A stretch of DNA of 64,000 bases, from contig NZ_CP022316.1 of NCBI RefSeq assembly GCF_002216795.1, positions 1,240,001-1,304,000 of the forward strand, in the 5' to 3' direction. The position numbers were made by a program, and so were the translations under genes. This document shows positions 28,129 to 38,629 of this stretch, one piece after another (position 1 is the first letter of the stretch; every line of letters begins with the position of its first letter). The DNA is from Brachybacterium avium. Its GTDB lineage: Bacteria > Actinomycetota > Actinomycetes > Actinomycetales > Dermabacteraceae. Below the pieces are notes generated by a model. That model saw nothing but the letters and a program-made list of their open reading frames with translations, was not told where the DNA came from and did no database searches.

Positions 28129-29537
28129 GCACCCGTGTCCTCGTGGTCGGCGGCGGCCTGGCCGGGCTGCTGGCCGCCCGCCGCCAGCAGCACGCCGGGC
28201 ACCGCGTGGTGCTGCTCGAGGCCTCCCGGGCCGTCGGCGGCGCGATCGCCGACACCGTCCTCCCGGACGCCGGCGGTCTCGCACTGAACACCGGCGCCGA
28301 GGCGTATGCGACCGGTTCCGGGGCGGTCGACGCACTGGTCGCCGAGCTGGGCCTCGAGCAGCGGATCGTGGCTCCGCGCGAGGGCCTGGGCAGCCGGGTG
28401 GTCTCCTCCGCAGGCGTACATCGCGCCCCCGGCGCGAGCCTGCTGGGGATCCCCGCGCATCCGCTCGCAGCCGATGTGCGCACGGTGCTGGGCACGGCCG
28501 GGGCGCTGCGCGCGAGCCTCGAGCGGTTCCTGCCCGCCTCGTACGCCGCCCGGCCCGGAGCGACCGTCGCCGAGGTGGTGCGTCGCCGACTGGGCCGGAC
28601 CGTGCTCGAACGGCTGGTCGCTCCCGTGATCGGCGGGGTGCTCTCCGCCGATCCGGCGACCCTCGAGTTCGCGGCCGCCTCCCCGCAGCTGAGCCGGGGA
28701 CTGGCCGAGCACGGCTCCCTCACCGCGACGGTGCGGCGGCTGCGGGGGCGCGCCACGGCCAGTGCGGGCACTCGCGTCCACTCCCTGTCCCCCACCATGG
28801 CGACGCTCCCTGCAGCACTGCAGGCGCAGATCCTCGCCGCCGGTGGGATCCTGCGCACCGGCATCGAGGTGGTCGGCGTCGAGCGGAGCGGCGACCGGTG
28901 GCGGGTCCGCACCGCTCGCGACGAGCACCTGGAGGCGGACCACCTGGTCCTCGCCTGCCCCCCGGATACCGCCCAGGACCTGCTGCGCGAGGCGGCGCCC
29001 ACGATCGCCCGCGCGATCCCGCAGGCCCCGTCGGCCGCCGTGCGCCTGGTGGCGCTGGTGCTCGACGCCCCCGCGCTGGATCCCCACCCCTGCGGCACGG
29101 GCGCGCTGATCGCTCCCGGCACCGCCGGGATCCGGGCGAAGGCCCTCACCCATGCCAGCGCCAAGTGGGAGCACGTGCAGCAGGCGCTGGCCGCGGCCCT
29201 GCCCACGGCCGGGAGCCCGCACCTGCTGCGGCTGTCCTACGGGCGCCCGGGAGAGCAGCTGCCGCCCCGCGAGGAGATCGTCGACCTCGCCCTGGCCGAC
29301 GCCTCCCGCATCCTGGGCATCCCGCTGTCCCGGGCGCAGCTGCTGGCCGCGGAGGTGATCGACTGGGACCGCGCCATGCGCCAGGCCCTGCCCGGTCACC
29401 GCGCGGGGCTCGACGCCCTCACCGAGCTGCTCGACCAGCAGCCCCGCCTCGAACTCGTCGGCTCCTGGAGGGCCGGCACCGGCATCGACGCGATCCTCCG
29501 CGCCGAGAACACCTATCGGGAAGGAACCTCTTCATGA
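28125..29537 (+). CDS. hemY: Coproporphyrinogen III / protoporphyrinogen oxidase
   Basis: A 470-residue FAD-dependent oxidase of the HemY/CgoX family, oxidising coproporphyrinogen III to coproporphyrin III in the Gram-positive pathway. The dinucleotide-binding motif VLVVGGGLAGLLAARRQ opens the protein, and the FAD-binding C-terminus reads LVGSWRAGTGIDAILRAE. The neighbouring hemQ argues for the coproporphyrin route rather than the classical protoporphyrinogen substrate. ATGA overlap with hemQ; overlap with hemE after repair of the hemE frameshift. Confidence 0.92.
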   Translation: MSTRVLVVGGGLAGLLAARRQQHAGHRVVLLEASRAVGGAIADTVLPDAGGLALNTGAEAYATGSGAVDALVAELGLEQRIVAPREGLGSRVVSSAGVHRAPGASLLGIPAHPLAADVRTVLGTAGALRASLERFLPASYAARPGATVAEVVRRRLGRTVLERLVAPVIGGVLSADPATLEFAAASPQLSRGLAEHGSLTATVRRLRGRATASAGTRVHSLSPTMATLPAALQAQILAAGGILRTGIEVVGVERSGDRWRVRTARDEHLEADHLVLACPPDTAQDLLREAAPTIARAIPQAPSAAVRLVALVLDAPALDPHPCGTGALIAPGTAGIRAKALTHASAKWEHVQQALAAALPTAGSPHLLRLSYGRPGEQLPPREEIVDLALADASRILGIPLSRAQLLAAEVIDWDRAMRQALPGHRAGLDALTELLDQQPRLELVGSWRAGTGIDAILRAENTYREGTSS

Positions 29538-30268
29538 CCAGCACGCCCGCACAGTCGGCGCAGTCCCTCGAGGACATCGCACAGACCACCCGCTATACCA
29601 GCTACACCGTGTTCCGTCGGCTCTCGGGCCTGACCGAGGACGGCGAGCTCACCACCGAGCAGATCCGCGACTCCCTGGCCGAGGTCACCCAGCTGGTCGA
29701 AACCGCCTCCGAGGGCGGCGTTCAGATCCTGGGCTTCTACGACGTCTCCGGCTTCCGCGCCGAGGCGGATCTGATGCTGTGGCTCGCGGCCGACGAGCCC
29801 GTCGCCCTGCAGACCGCGCTGCGCGAGTTCGAGCGCTCCGTGGCAGGGACCTGGCTGCACCGCGAATGGGCGGGCGTGGGCGTGCACCGCGTGGCCGAGT
29901 TCGCCAAGAGCCACACCCCCTCGTTCATGGTGCCGGGCACCGCGCGCAAGCAGTGGATCACCGTCTACCCCTTCGTGCGCAGCTACGACTGGTACCTGCT
30001 GGCCGATGACGAGCGCAACCGCATGCTGCGCGAGCACGGGATGCTGGGCCGCGACTACCCGCAGGTCAACGCCAACACCGTCGCCGCCTTCGCGCTCGGT
30101 GACTACGAGTGGTTGCTCTCCTTCGAGGCGGATGACCTCCACGATCTGGTCGACATGATGCGCCACCTGCGCTACTCCGATGCCCGTCTGCACGTGCGCG
30201 ACGAGCTGCCCTTCCACGCCGGCCGACGTCTCGAGGATCTCGAGGCCGTCGCCGCCCTGCTCGCCTGA
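29534..30268 (+). CDS. hemQ: Coproheme decarboxylase (HemQ/ChdC)
   Basis: A 244-residue chlorite-dismutase-fold protein that converts iron-coproporphyrin III (coproheme) to heme b, the last step of the coproporphyrin-dependent pathway. Typical segments are YTSYTVFRRL, MLWLAADEPVALQTALREFERS, and the distal region KQWITVYPFVRSYDWYLL. It ends with the family's LHVRDELPFHAGRRL. AAGGAA precedes the ATG, which overlaps the hemY stop. Its presence fixes the order of the last steps: HemY, then HemH, then HemQ. Confidence 0.94.
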   Translation: MTSTPAQSAQSLEDIAQTTRYTSYTVFRRLSGLTEDGELTTEQIRDSLAEVTQLVETASEGGVQILGFYDVSGFRAEADLMLWLAADEPVALQTALREFERSVAGTWLHREWAGVGVHRVAEFAKSHTPSFMVPGTARKQWITVYPFVRSYDWYLLADDERNRMLREHGMLGRDYPQVNANTVAAFALGDYEWLLSFEADDLHDLVDMMRHLRYSDARLHVRDELPFHAGRRLEDLEAVAALLA

Positions 30269-30296
30269 GCCCGGACCCCACCACCGAGGACCCACC

Positions 30297-31538
30297 ATGA
30301 CTGACTCCACCCTGTCGATGCCGAGCCCGCGCATCGTCGATCCCGCCTCCGCGACCCACACCCGGCGCGGAGAGCTGAAGCCCTTCGACGCGATCCTGTT
30401 CTCGTCCTTCGGCGGCCCCGACGGCCAGGACGACGTGATCCCGTTCCTGCGCAATGTCACGCGGGGGCGCGGGATCCCCGACGAACGCCTCGAGGAGGTC
30501 GCCGGCCACTACCGCGCCCTCGGCGGTCGCAGCCCCATCACCGCCCAGAACCAGGCGATGATCACCGCGCTGGAGCAGGAGCTCGCCGGCCGCGGCATCG
30601 AGCTGCCGATCTACTTCGGCAACCGCAACTGGGCGCCGTACAACGCCGAGGCGGTGCGCGCCCTGCATGCGGACGGTCGACGCCACGCGCTGGGCCTGGT
30701 GACCAGCGCCTACTCCTCCTACTCCTCGTGCCGCCAGTACCGGGAGGACTTCGGGATGGTGCTCGAGGAGACCGGCCTGGCCGGCGAGGTCAGCATCGAC
30801 AAGGTCCGCGTCTACTTCAACCACCCCGGCTTCCTCGAGCCCGTGGTCGACGGCGTGGCCGGCGCCCTGGCGAGCCTCGCCGCGGAGGGCCACGATCCGG
30901 AGCGGGTCACGGTGCTGTTCTCCACCCACTCGGTCCCGAACTCGATGGCCGAGGCCTCCGGCCCCGAGGAGACCCGGGTCGAGGGCTCCGGCGGCTGGTA
31001 CGTGGCCCAGCACCTCGCGGCCTGCCGCTGGGTGATGGAGCAGCTGCACGACGATGCCCCCGAGCTGCCCGACTGGCAGCTGGTCTTCCAGTCCCGCTCC
31101 GGCTCACCGCAGACCCCGTGGCTCGAGCCGGACGTGAACGACGTGATCGAGCAGCTCGCGACCGATGAGGCGGCCGACGCGGTGGTCGTGGTCCCGATCG
31201 GCTTCGTCACCGATCACGTCGAGGTCGTATGGGACCTGGACACCGAGGCCAAGGAGACCGCCGAGGAGCAGGGGCTCGCCTTCCGCCGCGTCGCGACCTC
31301 CGGGGAGGACCCCCGCTTCATCGCGGCCCTCGCCGATCTGGTCCAGGAGCGGTTGGATGCGCAGTTCCCGCGCCGCGTGGTCACCGACTTCGGCGGCACC
31401 CCGGACGTGTGCGGGGCGAACTGCTGCGTCGGCCGCCAGTGCCGCCCCACCACCAGCGCCATCGACTCCGAGCAGGACGTCCTGAGCGCTCGCGCGGACG
31501 CGACGGGCTCCCCGGCGGCGGCAGGAGCGTCGTCATGA
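30297..31538 (+). CDS. hemH: Coproporphyrin ferrochelatase
   Basis: A 413-residue ferrochelatase (CpfC) inserting Fe2+ into coproporphyrin III. Motifs: ILFSSFGGPDGQDDVIPFL, LVTSAYSSYSSCRQYRED, the catalytic-His loop LFSTHSVPNS, and VVVPIGFVTDHVEVVWDLD. Cysteines in SSCRQY and the C-terminal CGANCCVGRQC match the placement of ligands of the 2Fe-2S cluster known in actinobacterial ferrochelatases. GAGGA precedes the ATG; the stop overlaps hemC (ATGA). The first 25 residues and the C-terminal Ala/Ser tail are unconserved. Confidence 0.94.
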   Translation: MTDSTLSMPSPRIVDPASATHTRRGELKPFDAILFSSFGGPDGQDDVIPFLRNVTRGRGIPDERLEEVAGHYRALGGRSPITAQNQAMITALEQELAGRGIELPIYFGNRNWAPYNAEAVRALHADGRRHALGLVTSAYSSYSSCRQYREDFGMVLEETGLAGEVSIDKVRVYFNHPGFLEPVVDGVAGALASLAAEGHDPERVTVLFSTHSVPNSMAEASGPEETRVEGSGGWYVAQHLAACRWVMEQLHDDAPELPDWQLVFQSRSGSPQTPWLEPDVNDVIEQLATDEAADAVVVVPIGFVTDHVEVVWDLDTEAKETAEEQGLAFRRVATSGEDPRFIAALADLVQERLDAQFPRRVVTDFGGTPDVCGANCCVGRQCRPTTSAIDSEQDVLSARADATGSPAAAGASS

Positions 31539-32566
31539 CGCCCGCCGACGTCACCGCCACCGGGACCGCCGCCTTCGTCGGCTCCTCCCTGCGGATCGGC
31601 ACCCGCGCTTCCGACCTCGCCCTGACCCAGTCGGGGCAGGTGGGCGAGGCGCTGGTGGCCGGGACGGACCATCCCGTCGAGCTGGTGCACGTGAGCACCC
31701 ACGGCGACCGCGACCGCATCAGCCCGCTCGCCCAGATCGGTGGCACCGGCGTGTTCGTCACCGCGGTGCGCCAGGCGCTGCTGGACGGGACGGTCGACGT
31801 GGTCGTCCACTCCTGCAAGGACCTCCCCACCGCACCGCTGACGGAGATCACCCTGGCCTGCTACCCGGCCCGGGAGGATCCGCGCGATGCGCTCTGCGCC
31901 CGCGACGGGCTCACCCTCGCCGAGCTGCCGGCCGGGGCGAAGGTCGGCACCGGCTCCCCGCGCCGCGCCGCCCAGCTGCTGCGAGCCCGGCCCGATCTCG
32001 AGGTGCTGGGGATCCGCGGCAACGTCGAGACCCGCCTGAACCGAGCGCAGGGCCCGGACGCGGACCTCGACGCCGTCGTGCTCGCCGCCTCCGGGCTGCG
32101 CCGGGTGGGACGCGAGGCGGCGATCAGCGAGCTGCTGGACGTCTCGGTGATGCTGCCCGCCCCCGCCCAGGGAGCCCTCGCGGTCGAGGCGACCACCGCC
32201 GCGCTCGCGGAGCGGCCCTGGTTCGCCCAGCGCCTGGACGCGGTCGACGACCCCGCCACGCGTGCCGCGATCGCCGCGGAACGAGCGCTGCTGGCCACCC
32301 TCGAGGCGGGCTGCTCGGCGCCGGTCGCGGCCTTTGCGGAGCTCGAGGCCGATGGCCAGGCGACCGCTGGCGTGCTGCGGCTGCGCGCGCTCGCGATCCG
32401 CACCGACGGCAGCCATGCCGTCGAGGGCGAGGCCCGCGTGGCGCTCGACCTCACCGAGGACCGGCTCTCCGGTTCGGGCTCGGTGCCCGCCGAGCTGGGT
32501 GAGGAGCTCGCCGCGGATCTGCTCTCCCGGGGCGCCGGCGAGATCCTCGCGGAGGCCCGCGCCTGA
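31535..32566 (+). CDS. hemC: Porphobilinogen deaminase
   Basis: A 343-residue hydroxymethylbilane synthase, joining four porphobilinogens into the linear tetrapyrrole. Seen: LRIGTRASDLALTQSGQV, the catalytic-Asp loop VVHSCKDLPTAP, GTGSPRRAAQLLRARPDL, and the dipyrromethane-cofactor Cys in LEAGCSAPVAAFA. The start overlaps the hemH stop by 4 bases, and the stop overlaps the hemD ATG by one base (TGATG), so this and hemD are translationally coupled. Confidence 0.95.
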   Translation: MTPADVTATGTAAFVGSSLRIGTRASDLALTQSGQVGEALVAGTDHPVELVHVSTHGDRDRISPLAQIGGTGVFVTAVRQALLDGTVDVVVHSCKDLPTAPLTEITLACYPAREDPRDALCARDGLTLAELPAGAKVGTGSPRRAAQLLRARPDLEVLGIRGNVETRLNRAQGPDADLDAVVLAASGLRRVGREAAISELLDVSVMLPAPAQGALAVEATTAALAERPWFAQRLDAVDDPATRAAIAAERALLATLEAGCSAPVAAFAELEADGQATAGVLRLRALAIRTDGSHAVEGEARVALDLTEDRLSGSGSVPAELGEELAADLLSRGAGEILAEARA

Positions 32567-33347
32567 TGGGTGCGGCGAGCGCTCCGCGCCCCGTGCTGGT
32601 CACCCGACCGGCCGGGCGCGGAGCGACGCTGCTCGAGCTGCTGCACACAGCCGGGATCCAGGCGGAGCATCACCCGCTGATCCGGCTCGTGCCCGGAGCC
32701 GACGCGGAGCTCGCTGCGGCCCGGGCGCTGCTCGCCGCGGGCGACTGCACCCACCTCGTGGTCACCTCCCGCACCGTCGCCGAACTGCTGGCCCCGGTGG
32801 AGGTCGCACCGACGGTCGAGATCGTCGCCGTCGGGGAGGGCACCGCAGAGGCGCTCCGCACCATCGGGCTCACCCCCGATCTGGTCGCCGCGGGCTCCGG
32901 CGCGGACCTCGTCGCTCAGATGCCCGCGGCGGCCGACGCGGCCTCGGTGCTGTTCCCGGCCTCCTCCGCCGCGGCCCGCACCGTGCCCGAAGGGCTGCGG
33001 GCCAAGGGATACCTGGTCCGCGAGCTCACGGCCTACCGGCCCGAGCCGTTGGATCCGCCCGACGACGTCCGGGCGGGCCTCGCCGCCGGACACTACGGCG
33101 CTCTGGTCCTCACCAGCCCGATGATCGCGCGCCGCGCCGCCGCCCTGGGCGTCCATCCCTCGACCCCGATCGTCAGCATCGGGGCACCCACCTCGCGAGC
33201 CGCGAAGGCTGCCGGGCTGACCGTCTCCCGGCAGGCGGCCGAGACGACCGATGCGGCCCTGCTCACCGCGGTGCAGGAGGTGCTGACACCGGCACCCCCC
33301 ACCCCCCACCTCTTCCACCCCCACTCCCCCTCTCCGAAGGAGTCCTG

Positions 33348-33348
<1 letters not shown>
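32566..33348 (+). CDS. hemD: Uroporphyrinogen III synthase
   Basis: A 260-residue two-domain HemD that cyclises hydroxymethylbilane with inversion of ring D. Sequence conservation in this family is weak, but VLVTRPAGRGATLLELLHTAG, the domain hinge, and LTSPMIARRAAALG near the C-terminal domain fit, and the position between hemC and hemB is diagnostic. The last 18 residues are His/Pro/Ser-rich and unconserved. It shares one base with hemC and one with hemB. Confidence 0.9.
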
Positions 33349-34384
<1,036 letters not shown>

Positions 34385-34422
34385 ACCCGCTCCCTCCCGA
34401 CGACCTCCAGGAGACTTCTTCG

Positions 34423-35757
34423 ATGACCGGCACGATCTCTTCCACCGACCTCTTCTCCCGCGCCCAGCAGGTGATCCCTTCGGGCGTGAACTCGCCGGTG
34501 CGGGCCTTCGGCTCGGTGGGCGGCACCCCGCCGTTCCTCACCTCGGCGAAGGGCGCCCTGCTGCACGACGCCGACGGCAACGAGTACGTGGACCTGGTCG
34601 GCTCCTGGGGCCCGATGATCCTCGGCCACGCGCACGACGCGGTGGTCGAGGCGGTGCGGGAGGCGGCCGGTCGCGGACTGTCCTTCGGCGCCCCGCAGCC
34701 GGGCGAGGTCTCCCTCGCCGAGGAGGTCGTGCACCGCATCCGCCCCGTCGAGCAGCTGCGCCTGGTCAACTCCGGCACCGAGGCGACGATGAGCGCGCTG
34801 CGCGTGGCCCGCGCGGCGACCGGCCGGGACGTGATCGTGAAGTTCGCCGGCTGCTACCACGGGCATGTGGACGCGCTGCTGGCCGAGGCCGGCAGCGGGG
34901 TCGCGACCTTCGCGATGCCGGGCTCCGCGGGTGTGACCGCCGCGACCGCCCGGGACACCGTGGTGCTGCCCTACGGGGACCGGGCGGCGGTGCAGGCGCT
35001 GTTCGCCGAGCGCGGCTCCGAGATCGCCGCGATCATCACCGAGGCCGCGCCCGCGAACATGGGCGTGGTCACGCCCCCGGAGCAGGACGGGATCGGCTTC
35101 AACCGCTTCCTGTCCGAGACCGCGCATGCCGCGGGCGCCCTGCTGATCAGCGACGAGGTGCTCACCGGGTTCCGGGCCAGCGCCGAGGGCTACTACGGGA
35201 TCGACGGTCCCGGCGCAGCCGGCGTCACCGGCGCCGACTGGGCCCCGGACCTGATGACCTTCGGCAAAGTGATCGGCGGGGGTCTGCCGGTGGGTGCCTT
35301 CGGCGGCCGCGAGGACCTGATGGGGCTGCTCGCCCCGGCCGGACCCGTCTACCAGGCCGGCACGCTGTCCGGGAACCCGCTCGCGACGGCGGCGGGCCTG
35401 GCCACCCTCGCGGGCCTGGACGCGGCGGCGTACGAGATCCTCGGCAGCGCCTCCCGCACCCTCCAGCAGCTGGTGGCCGACGCGCTCACCACGGCCGGGG
35501 TGCCGCATACGATCCAGCGGGCCGGCACCCTGTTCTCGGTGTTCTTCCGTGAGGAGCCCGTGCTCGGCTACCAGGACGCGAAGGCACAGGACACGGAGGC
35601 GTTCACCCGCTTCTTCCACGCGATGCTCGAGGGCGGGGTCTACCTGCCGCCCTCAGCCTTCGAAGCCTGGTTCGTCTCGACCGCCCACACCCCGGAGGTC
35701 CTGGACCGGATCGCGTCGGTGCTGCCCGCCGCGGCCGCGGCCGCGGCGCGGGGATGA
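34423..35757 (+). CDS. hemL: Glutamate-1-semialdehyde 2,1-aminomutase
   Basis: A 444-residue PLP enzyme converting glutamate-1-semialdehyde, the product of HemA, to 5-aminolevulinate. N-terminal [52 protein letters not shown] and the PLP-lysine segment [18 protein letters not shown] are all canonical. CAGGAG lies 10 bases before the ATG and 38 bases after the hemB stop. It closes the plus-strand heme operon; the next gene is convergent, with 16 bases between stops. Confidence 0.96.
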   Translation: MTGTISSTDLFSRAQQVIPSGVNSPVRAFGSVGGTPPFLTSAKGALLHDADGNEYVDLVGSWGPMILGHAHDAVVEAVREAAGRGLSFGAPQPGEVSLAEEVVHRIRPVEQLRLVNSGTEATMSALRVARAATGRDVIVKFAGCYHGHVDALLAEAGSGVATFAMPGSAGVTAATARDTVVLPYGDRAAVQALFAERGSEIAAIITEAAPANMGVVTPPEQDGIGFNRFLSETAHAAGALLISDEVLTGFRASAEGYYGIDGPGAAGVTGADWAPDLMTFGKVIGGGLPVGAFGGREDLMGLLAPAGPVYQAGTLSGNPLATAAGLATLAGLDAAAYEILGSASRTLQQLVADALTTAGVPHTIQRAGTLFSVFFREEPVLGYQDAKAQDTEAFTRFFHAMLEGGVYLPPSAFEAWFVSTAHTPEVLDRIASVLPAAAAAAARG

Positions 35758-35773
35758 CCCGGTTCGGGGGAGA

Positions 35774-37336
35774 TCAGGCGGGAGTATCGGGTGATCGGGT
35801 CGAGGGCGGCCGACGCCTCCTCCGGTGGACGGGTCTCCTGCGCGACGGAGCCGCGGGGATCACGGGCCGAGGCGGTGCCTGGGGCCGGATGAGGGCTCGC
35901 GGGCGGGTGAGGCGCCGGGTGCCGGCGCGGCTGGTCCATTCCACGATGTGACCGTCCGCGCCGGTGCTCTCCACGCGCCGGACGCTGCGGGTCTGCTGCT
36001 CCTTGCCGTTGCAGTGGGCGCAGAGCCCCTGTCCGTTGTCGAGGCAGGTATGACCCCCGGAGGCGTGGGGCCGGATGTGGTCGATCTGCCGGATCGGCGC
36101 GTCGCAGTGGGGCCCGCGACATACCTGGTCCCGCCAGCGGATGAATTTCGCCAGCGCTGCCGGGAAGGCCCGGGCGCGGGACTCGACCGCGACCAGCTCA
36201 CCGGTGCGCGGATGGGTGAAGAGGCGTCTCAGCACGGCGCCCAGCGCAGGACCGTCGGGGCCCATCGCGTTCTCGTCCTGCTGGGCGAGCGCCGCTCCGC
36301 ACGGACCGCGCAGCTCTTCGCGCAGCACCTCCGCCGGGGCGGTGCCGTAGCCCTCGATCTGGGCGAGATCTCCTGTCCCGGGGTGCAGGAGCGCGCGGTC
36401 GGTGATCATGACGCCGATGTCGAGGGTGGTCGGCACCATCGCCTCCTCCTGGCCGAGCAGGGTGTCGACGAAGGTGTCGGCCTGGATCGCCTGGTGGCCG
36501 CGGCGATCTCCAGCGGCGCGCAGACGCTCGGCCTCGAGGGAGAGCCGTTTGCGGATCTTCGCCCCGTCCAGCGCGGAGACCCGGGCGGAGATGGTGGCCA
36601 TACCGTGCTCGGCGCGCCGCAGGGTGACGTGACGCTCCTGCATCGCCCGCCGGTGGCGGCGTCCCTGGCCGGCGGGGTCGGCCGCCGCGATCGCCGCGGC
36701 GGTGGCACCGTTCCAGGTCTCCGAGCCGGCGCCGTCGAGATCGGGCAGCCGCTCGCAGAGATACCGATCCGCCGCGGTGCGCTGGGCCGGTGACAGCGGG
36801 GCGAAGGAGCGGGCTGTCCTGTGGGCGACCGTGCTGGTGATCTGGGCCGTGGCGAGAGCGGTGAGCATCTCGGGCATATCCGCGACCAATCGGCGCTGGG
36901 ACGCCAGGGAATGGCTGGCCGAGGCCGGGGACTTCCTGGTCAGCATCGAGACCTCCCGCGCCGCCTCGTTCGCCGCCTCGCGCAAGAGCTTCTTCGGGGG
37001 TGGGGCCTGGTCGCTCTCGTGCGCGGTGTGGGCCCGTGCTTCCGCCTGCCTCTCGCGGATGAGCGACTCGGCGAGGGCGACGACGGCGCGCGCTTCGAGC
37101 GCATCCATCGCGCTGCGCAGCTCGTGGATCATGCCGACCACGTTCGTGTACGCGCCGCCGAGCGCCTCATCGGGGACGAACAGCTCTCGGGGTCGCAGGG
37201 CGAGCTCCCGCAGCATGAAGCCCTGATCTCCCAGCGCTGCGGCGAGCGCCGCGACACCACCGGCGTGCACGGCATCGACGAGCGCCTGGTGGGGATCACC
37301 AGGTGCTGCACCGTTCTCTCGCACGCTTTCGAACAT
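35774..37336 (-). CDS. DUF222/HNH endonuclease domain protein (13E12 family)
   Basis: About 520 residues: a long helical DUF222 region (heptad-like Ala/Arg/Glu sequence, residues about 30-330), then an HNH nuclease domain with CRGPHCDAPIRQIDHIRPHASGGHTCLDNGQGLCAHCNGKEQQ-type spacing, in short CxxxC, DHI, H, N and CxxC. The family is multicopy in actinobacteria (REP13E12 in mycobacteria) and is thought to be selfish or phage-linked; the true role is unknown. ATG at 37336 has GGAG about 5 bases upstream; an in-frame upstream ATG at 37429 seems unused. The gene lies beside a less GC-rich gap and a tRNA, a typical insertion setting. Confidence 0.85.
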   Translation of the reverse strand: MFESVRENGAAPGDPHQALVDAVHAGGVAALAAALGDQGFMLRELALRPRELFVPDEALGGAYTNVVGMIHELRSAMDALEARAVVALAESLIRERQAEARAHTAHESDQAPPPKKLLREAANEAAREVSMLTRKSPASASHSLASQRRLVADMPEMLTALATAQITSTVAHRTARSFAPLSPAQRTAADRYLCERLPDLDGAGSETWNGATAAAIAAADPAGQGRRHRRAMQERHVTLRRAEHGMATISARVSALDGAKIRKRLSLEAERLRAAGDRRGHQAIQADTFVDTLLGQEEAMVPTTLDIGVMITDRALLHPGTGDLAQIEGYGTAPAEVLREELRGPCGAALAQQDENAMGPDGPALGAVLRRLFTHPRTGELVAVESRARAFPAALAKFIRWRDQVCRGPHCDAPIRQIDHIRPHASGGHTCLDNGQGLCAHCNGKEQQTRSVRRVESTGADGHIVEWTSRAGTRRLTRPRALIRPQAPPRPVIPAAPSRRRPVHRRRRRPPSTRSPDTPA

Positions 37337-37759
37337 GACTCCATGATTCCCCTTGCCCCTGACAGATGAAAGGCCCCGAGCGAAATGTGGATAACTTTCG
37401 CTGTGGAGGAGAAGTAGAGAGCGAGACAAACATAGAGCCAGACATCACCCCAGAACAGCGGCACCTCGGGTGCGACCAGGACAAAATCCTGAAAATGTCT
37501 GACACCTCTTCTGTAGGCGACTTCGCAAGCCCGTCGTCGAGAATGTGGATGAATGCCGACTGTGGAGGAACGGTCCACAGCCCAGCCTGCGCCTCACCCT
37601 GCGCCGCCCGGGGCTCCAACCTCTCCTCGAGGCACCACCCCCGCGTACCGACGTGACCCCCGGGGACGCTGCACGACGCTCTGCGTCGGCCGATGACGGA
37701 CGGCTCGACAGCACCGCTCCCCTGCCCCAGGCTGGTCCTCGTCGGCCCCGCCGGAACCG
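37337..37759. other. Gene-free, less GC-rich gap before the tRNA
   Basis: A 423-base region visibly lower in GC than its surroundings. It holds a perfect DnaA-box sequence (TGTGGATAA, 37386-37394), a one-mismatch copy (TGTGGATGA, 37544-37552), and scattered CTGTGGA/TCCACAG motifs. The short open frames here have no ribosome binding sites or coding character. It probably holds the promoters of the HNH gene (minus) and of the tRNA (plus). Confidence 0.5.
37386..37394 (-). promoter_or_regulatory. DnaA-box-like 9-mer
   Basis: TGTGGATAA is the exact complement of the consensus TTATCCACA. A near-copy follows 158 bases later. Only two boxes are present with no AT-rich unwinding element, so this is not an origin; it may titrate DnaA or be chance. 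Confidence 0.35.
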
Positions 37760-37833
37760 CGCTTCGTAGCTCAGCCCGGCAGAGCAGCTCCCCCATAAGG
37801 AGTGGGTCGCAGGTTCGAATCCTGCCGAAGCGT
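37760..37833 (+). tRNA. tRNA with CAT anticodon (Met-type), atypical
   Basis: A complete cloverleaf: acceptor CGCTTCG/CGAAGCG, D-arm GCTC/GAGC, anticodon stem GCTCC/GGAGT with loop CCCATAA (anticodon CAT), 5-base variable loop, and T-arm GCAGG/CCTGC with TTCGAAT. The C1-G72 pair and the lack of the initiator GGG/CCC anticodon stem argue against tRNA-fMet, so it is elongator tRNA-Met or a lysidine-modified tRNA-Ile2. Odd features: base 33 reads C rather than the near-universal U, the discriminator is T, and no CCA is encoded. Base 33 lies in a CCCCC run, where a read error is possible. Confidence 0.8.
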
Positions 37834-37896
37834 CCGCCGTCCCCCGCACCCCGTAGGCTCGACCAGCCCCATCTGACCCACTCTCCGAGGAGCCCC

Positions 37897-38559
37897 GTGC
37901 GCCGGTCGACCGCCACCAAGAAGCCCGTGCTGAGCCGTCTGGTCCTTCCGGGTCTCGAGCCCGCAGCGGCCGACGACCTCGCTGCGCATGAGCACCATGA
38001 GGGGCTCTCCCTCGAGGGCGCCGACCTCAGCGGCTGCGACCTCTCCGGTGCGACGTTCACCGAGTGCGAGCTGCTCGGGGTCACCGCCCACGCCACGATC
38101 CTGCAGCACGCCCGGCTCATCGAGACCCGGATCGAGCGGCTGAATGCCCCTGTCTTGGATGCGACCCGGTCCACCTGGCGCGACGTGGAGCTGAGCGGTT
38201 CCCGGATCGGGGCGCTGGACATCTTCGACGCCGGGATGCGCTCAACTCGGATCACCGGGAGCAAGTTCGACTGGATCAACCTGCGCTCCAGCACCCTCGA
38301 GGACGTGCTCTTCGAGGACTGCACGATCGAGGAACTGGATCTCGCGGGGGTCACCGCCACCCGGGTCGCTTTCGTGAACTGCCGCGCCGGCAGCCTCGCA
38401 CTCGCCCACGCCACGCTGAAAGACGTGGATCTGCGGGGCCTGGAAATCGGGGCGATCAGCAACCTCGAGGGCATGGCCGGCGCCACGCTCAATACGCAGC
38501 AGGTCACGACGCTCGCACCGGTCTTCGCAGGCCATCTGGGGATCCGCGTCGAGGGTTGA
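37897..38559 (+). CDS. Pentapeptide-repeat protein
   Basis: A 220-residue protein whose body is made of pentapeptide repeats of the A(D/N)LXX type (LEGADLSGCDLSGATFTECELLG, STWRDVELSGSRIGALDIFDAGM, NLRSSTLEDVLFEDCTIEELDLAG), forming a right-handed quadrilateral beta-helix. Some family members (MfpA, Qnr) mimic DNA and protect gyrase; most are uncharacterised, and there is no direct evidence for that here. The N-terminal 25 residues are basic. GTG at 37897 follows GAGGAG. Stand-alone gene between the tRNA and a convergent operon. Confidence 0.85.
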   Translation: MRRSTATKKPVLSRLVLPGLEPAAADDLAAHEHHEGLSLEGADLSGCDLSGATFTECELLGVTAHATILQHARLIETRIERLNAPVLDATRSTWRDVELSGSRIGALDIFDAGMRSTRITGSKFDWINLRSSTLEDVLFEDCTIEELDLAGVTATRVAFVNCRAGSLALAHATLKDVDLRGLEIGAISNLEGMAGATLNTQQVTTLAPVFAGHLGIRVEG

Positions 38560-38585
38560 GAGCGGGTGCCCGGACAGCAGAACGT

Positions 38586-38606
38586 GGGCCGGAGGAGCTC
38601 CGACCC
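38586..38606. terminator. Hairpin between convergent genes
   Basis: GGGCCGGAG (38586-38594) and CTCCGACCC (38598-38606) pair with one mismatch around a GAG loop. The hairpin is in the 70-base gap between the convergent pentapeptide-repeat and CoA-binding genes and could terminate both. Confidence 0.5.
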
Positions 38607-38629
38607 GCGCCTGAGGAGTGATCGTACGC

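Noticed and set aside
37386-37552. Possible replication origin from DnaA-box words
   Set aside because: Only two boxes, no AT-rich unwinding element, and no dnaA or dnaN nearby; the true origin should lie beyond the right end given the fha-pkn cluster.
37366-37656. A 96-codon open frame in the gap before the tRNA
   Set aside because: No ribosome binding site, mixed composition, no homology-like motif.
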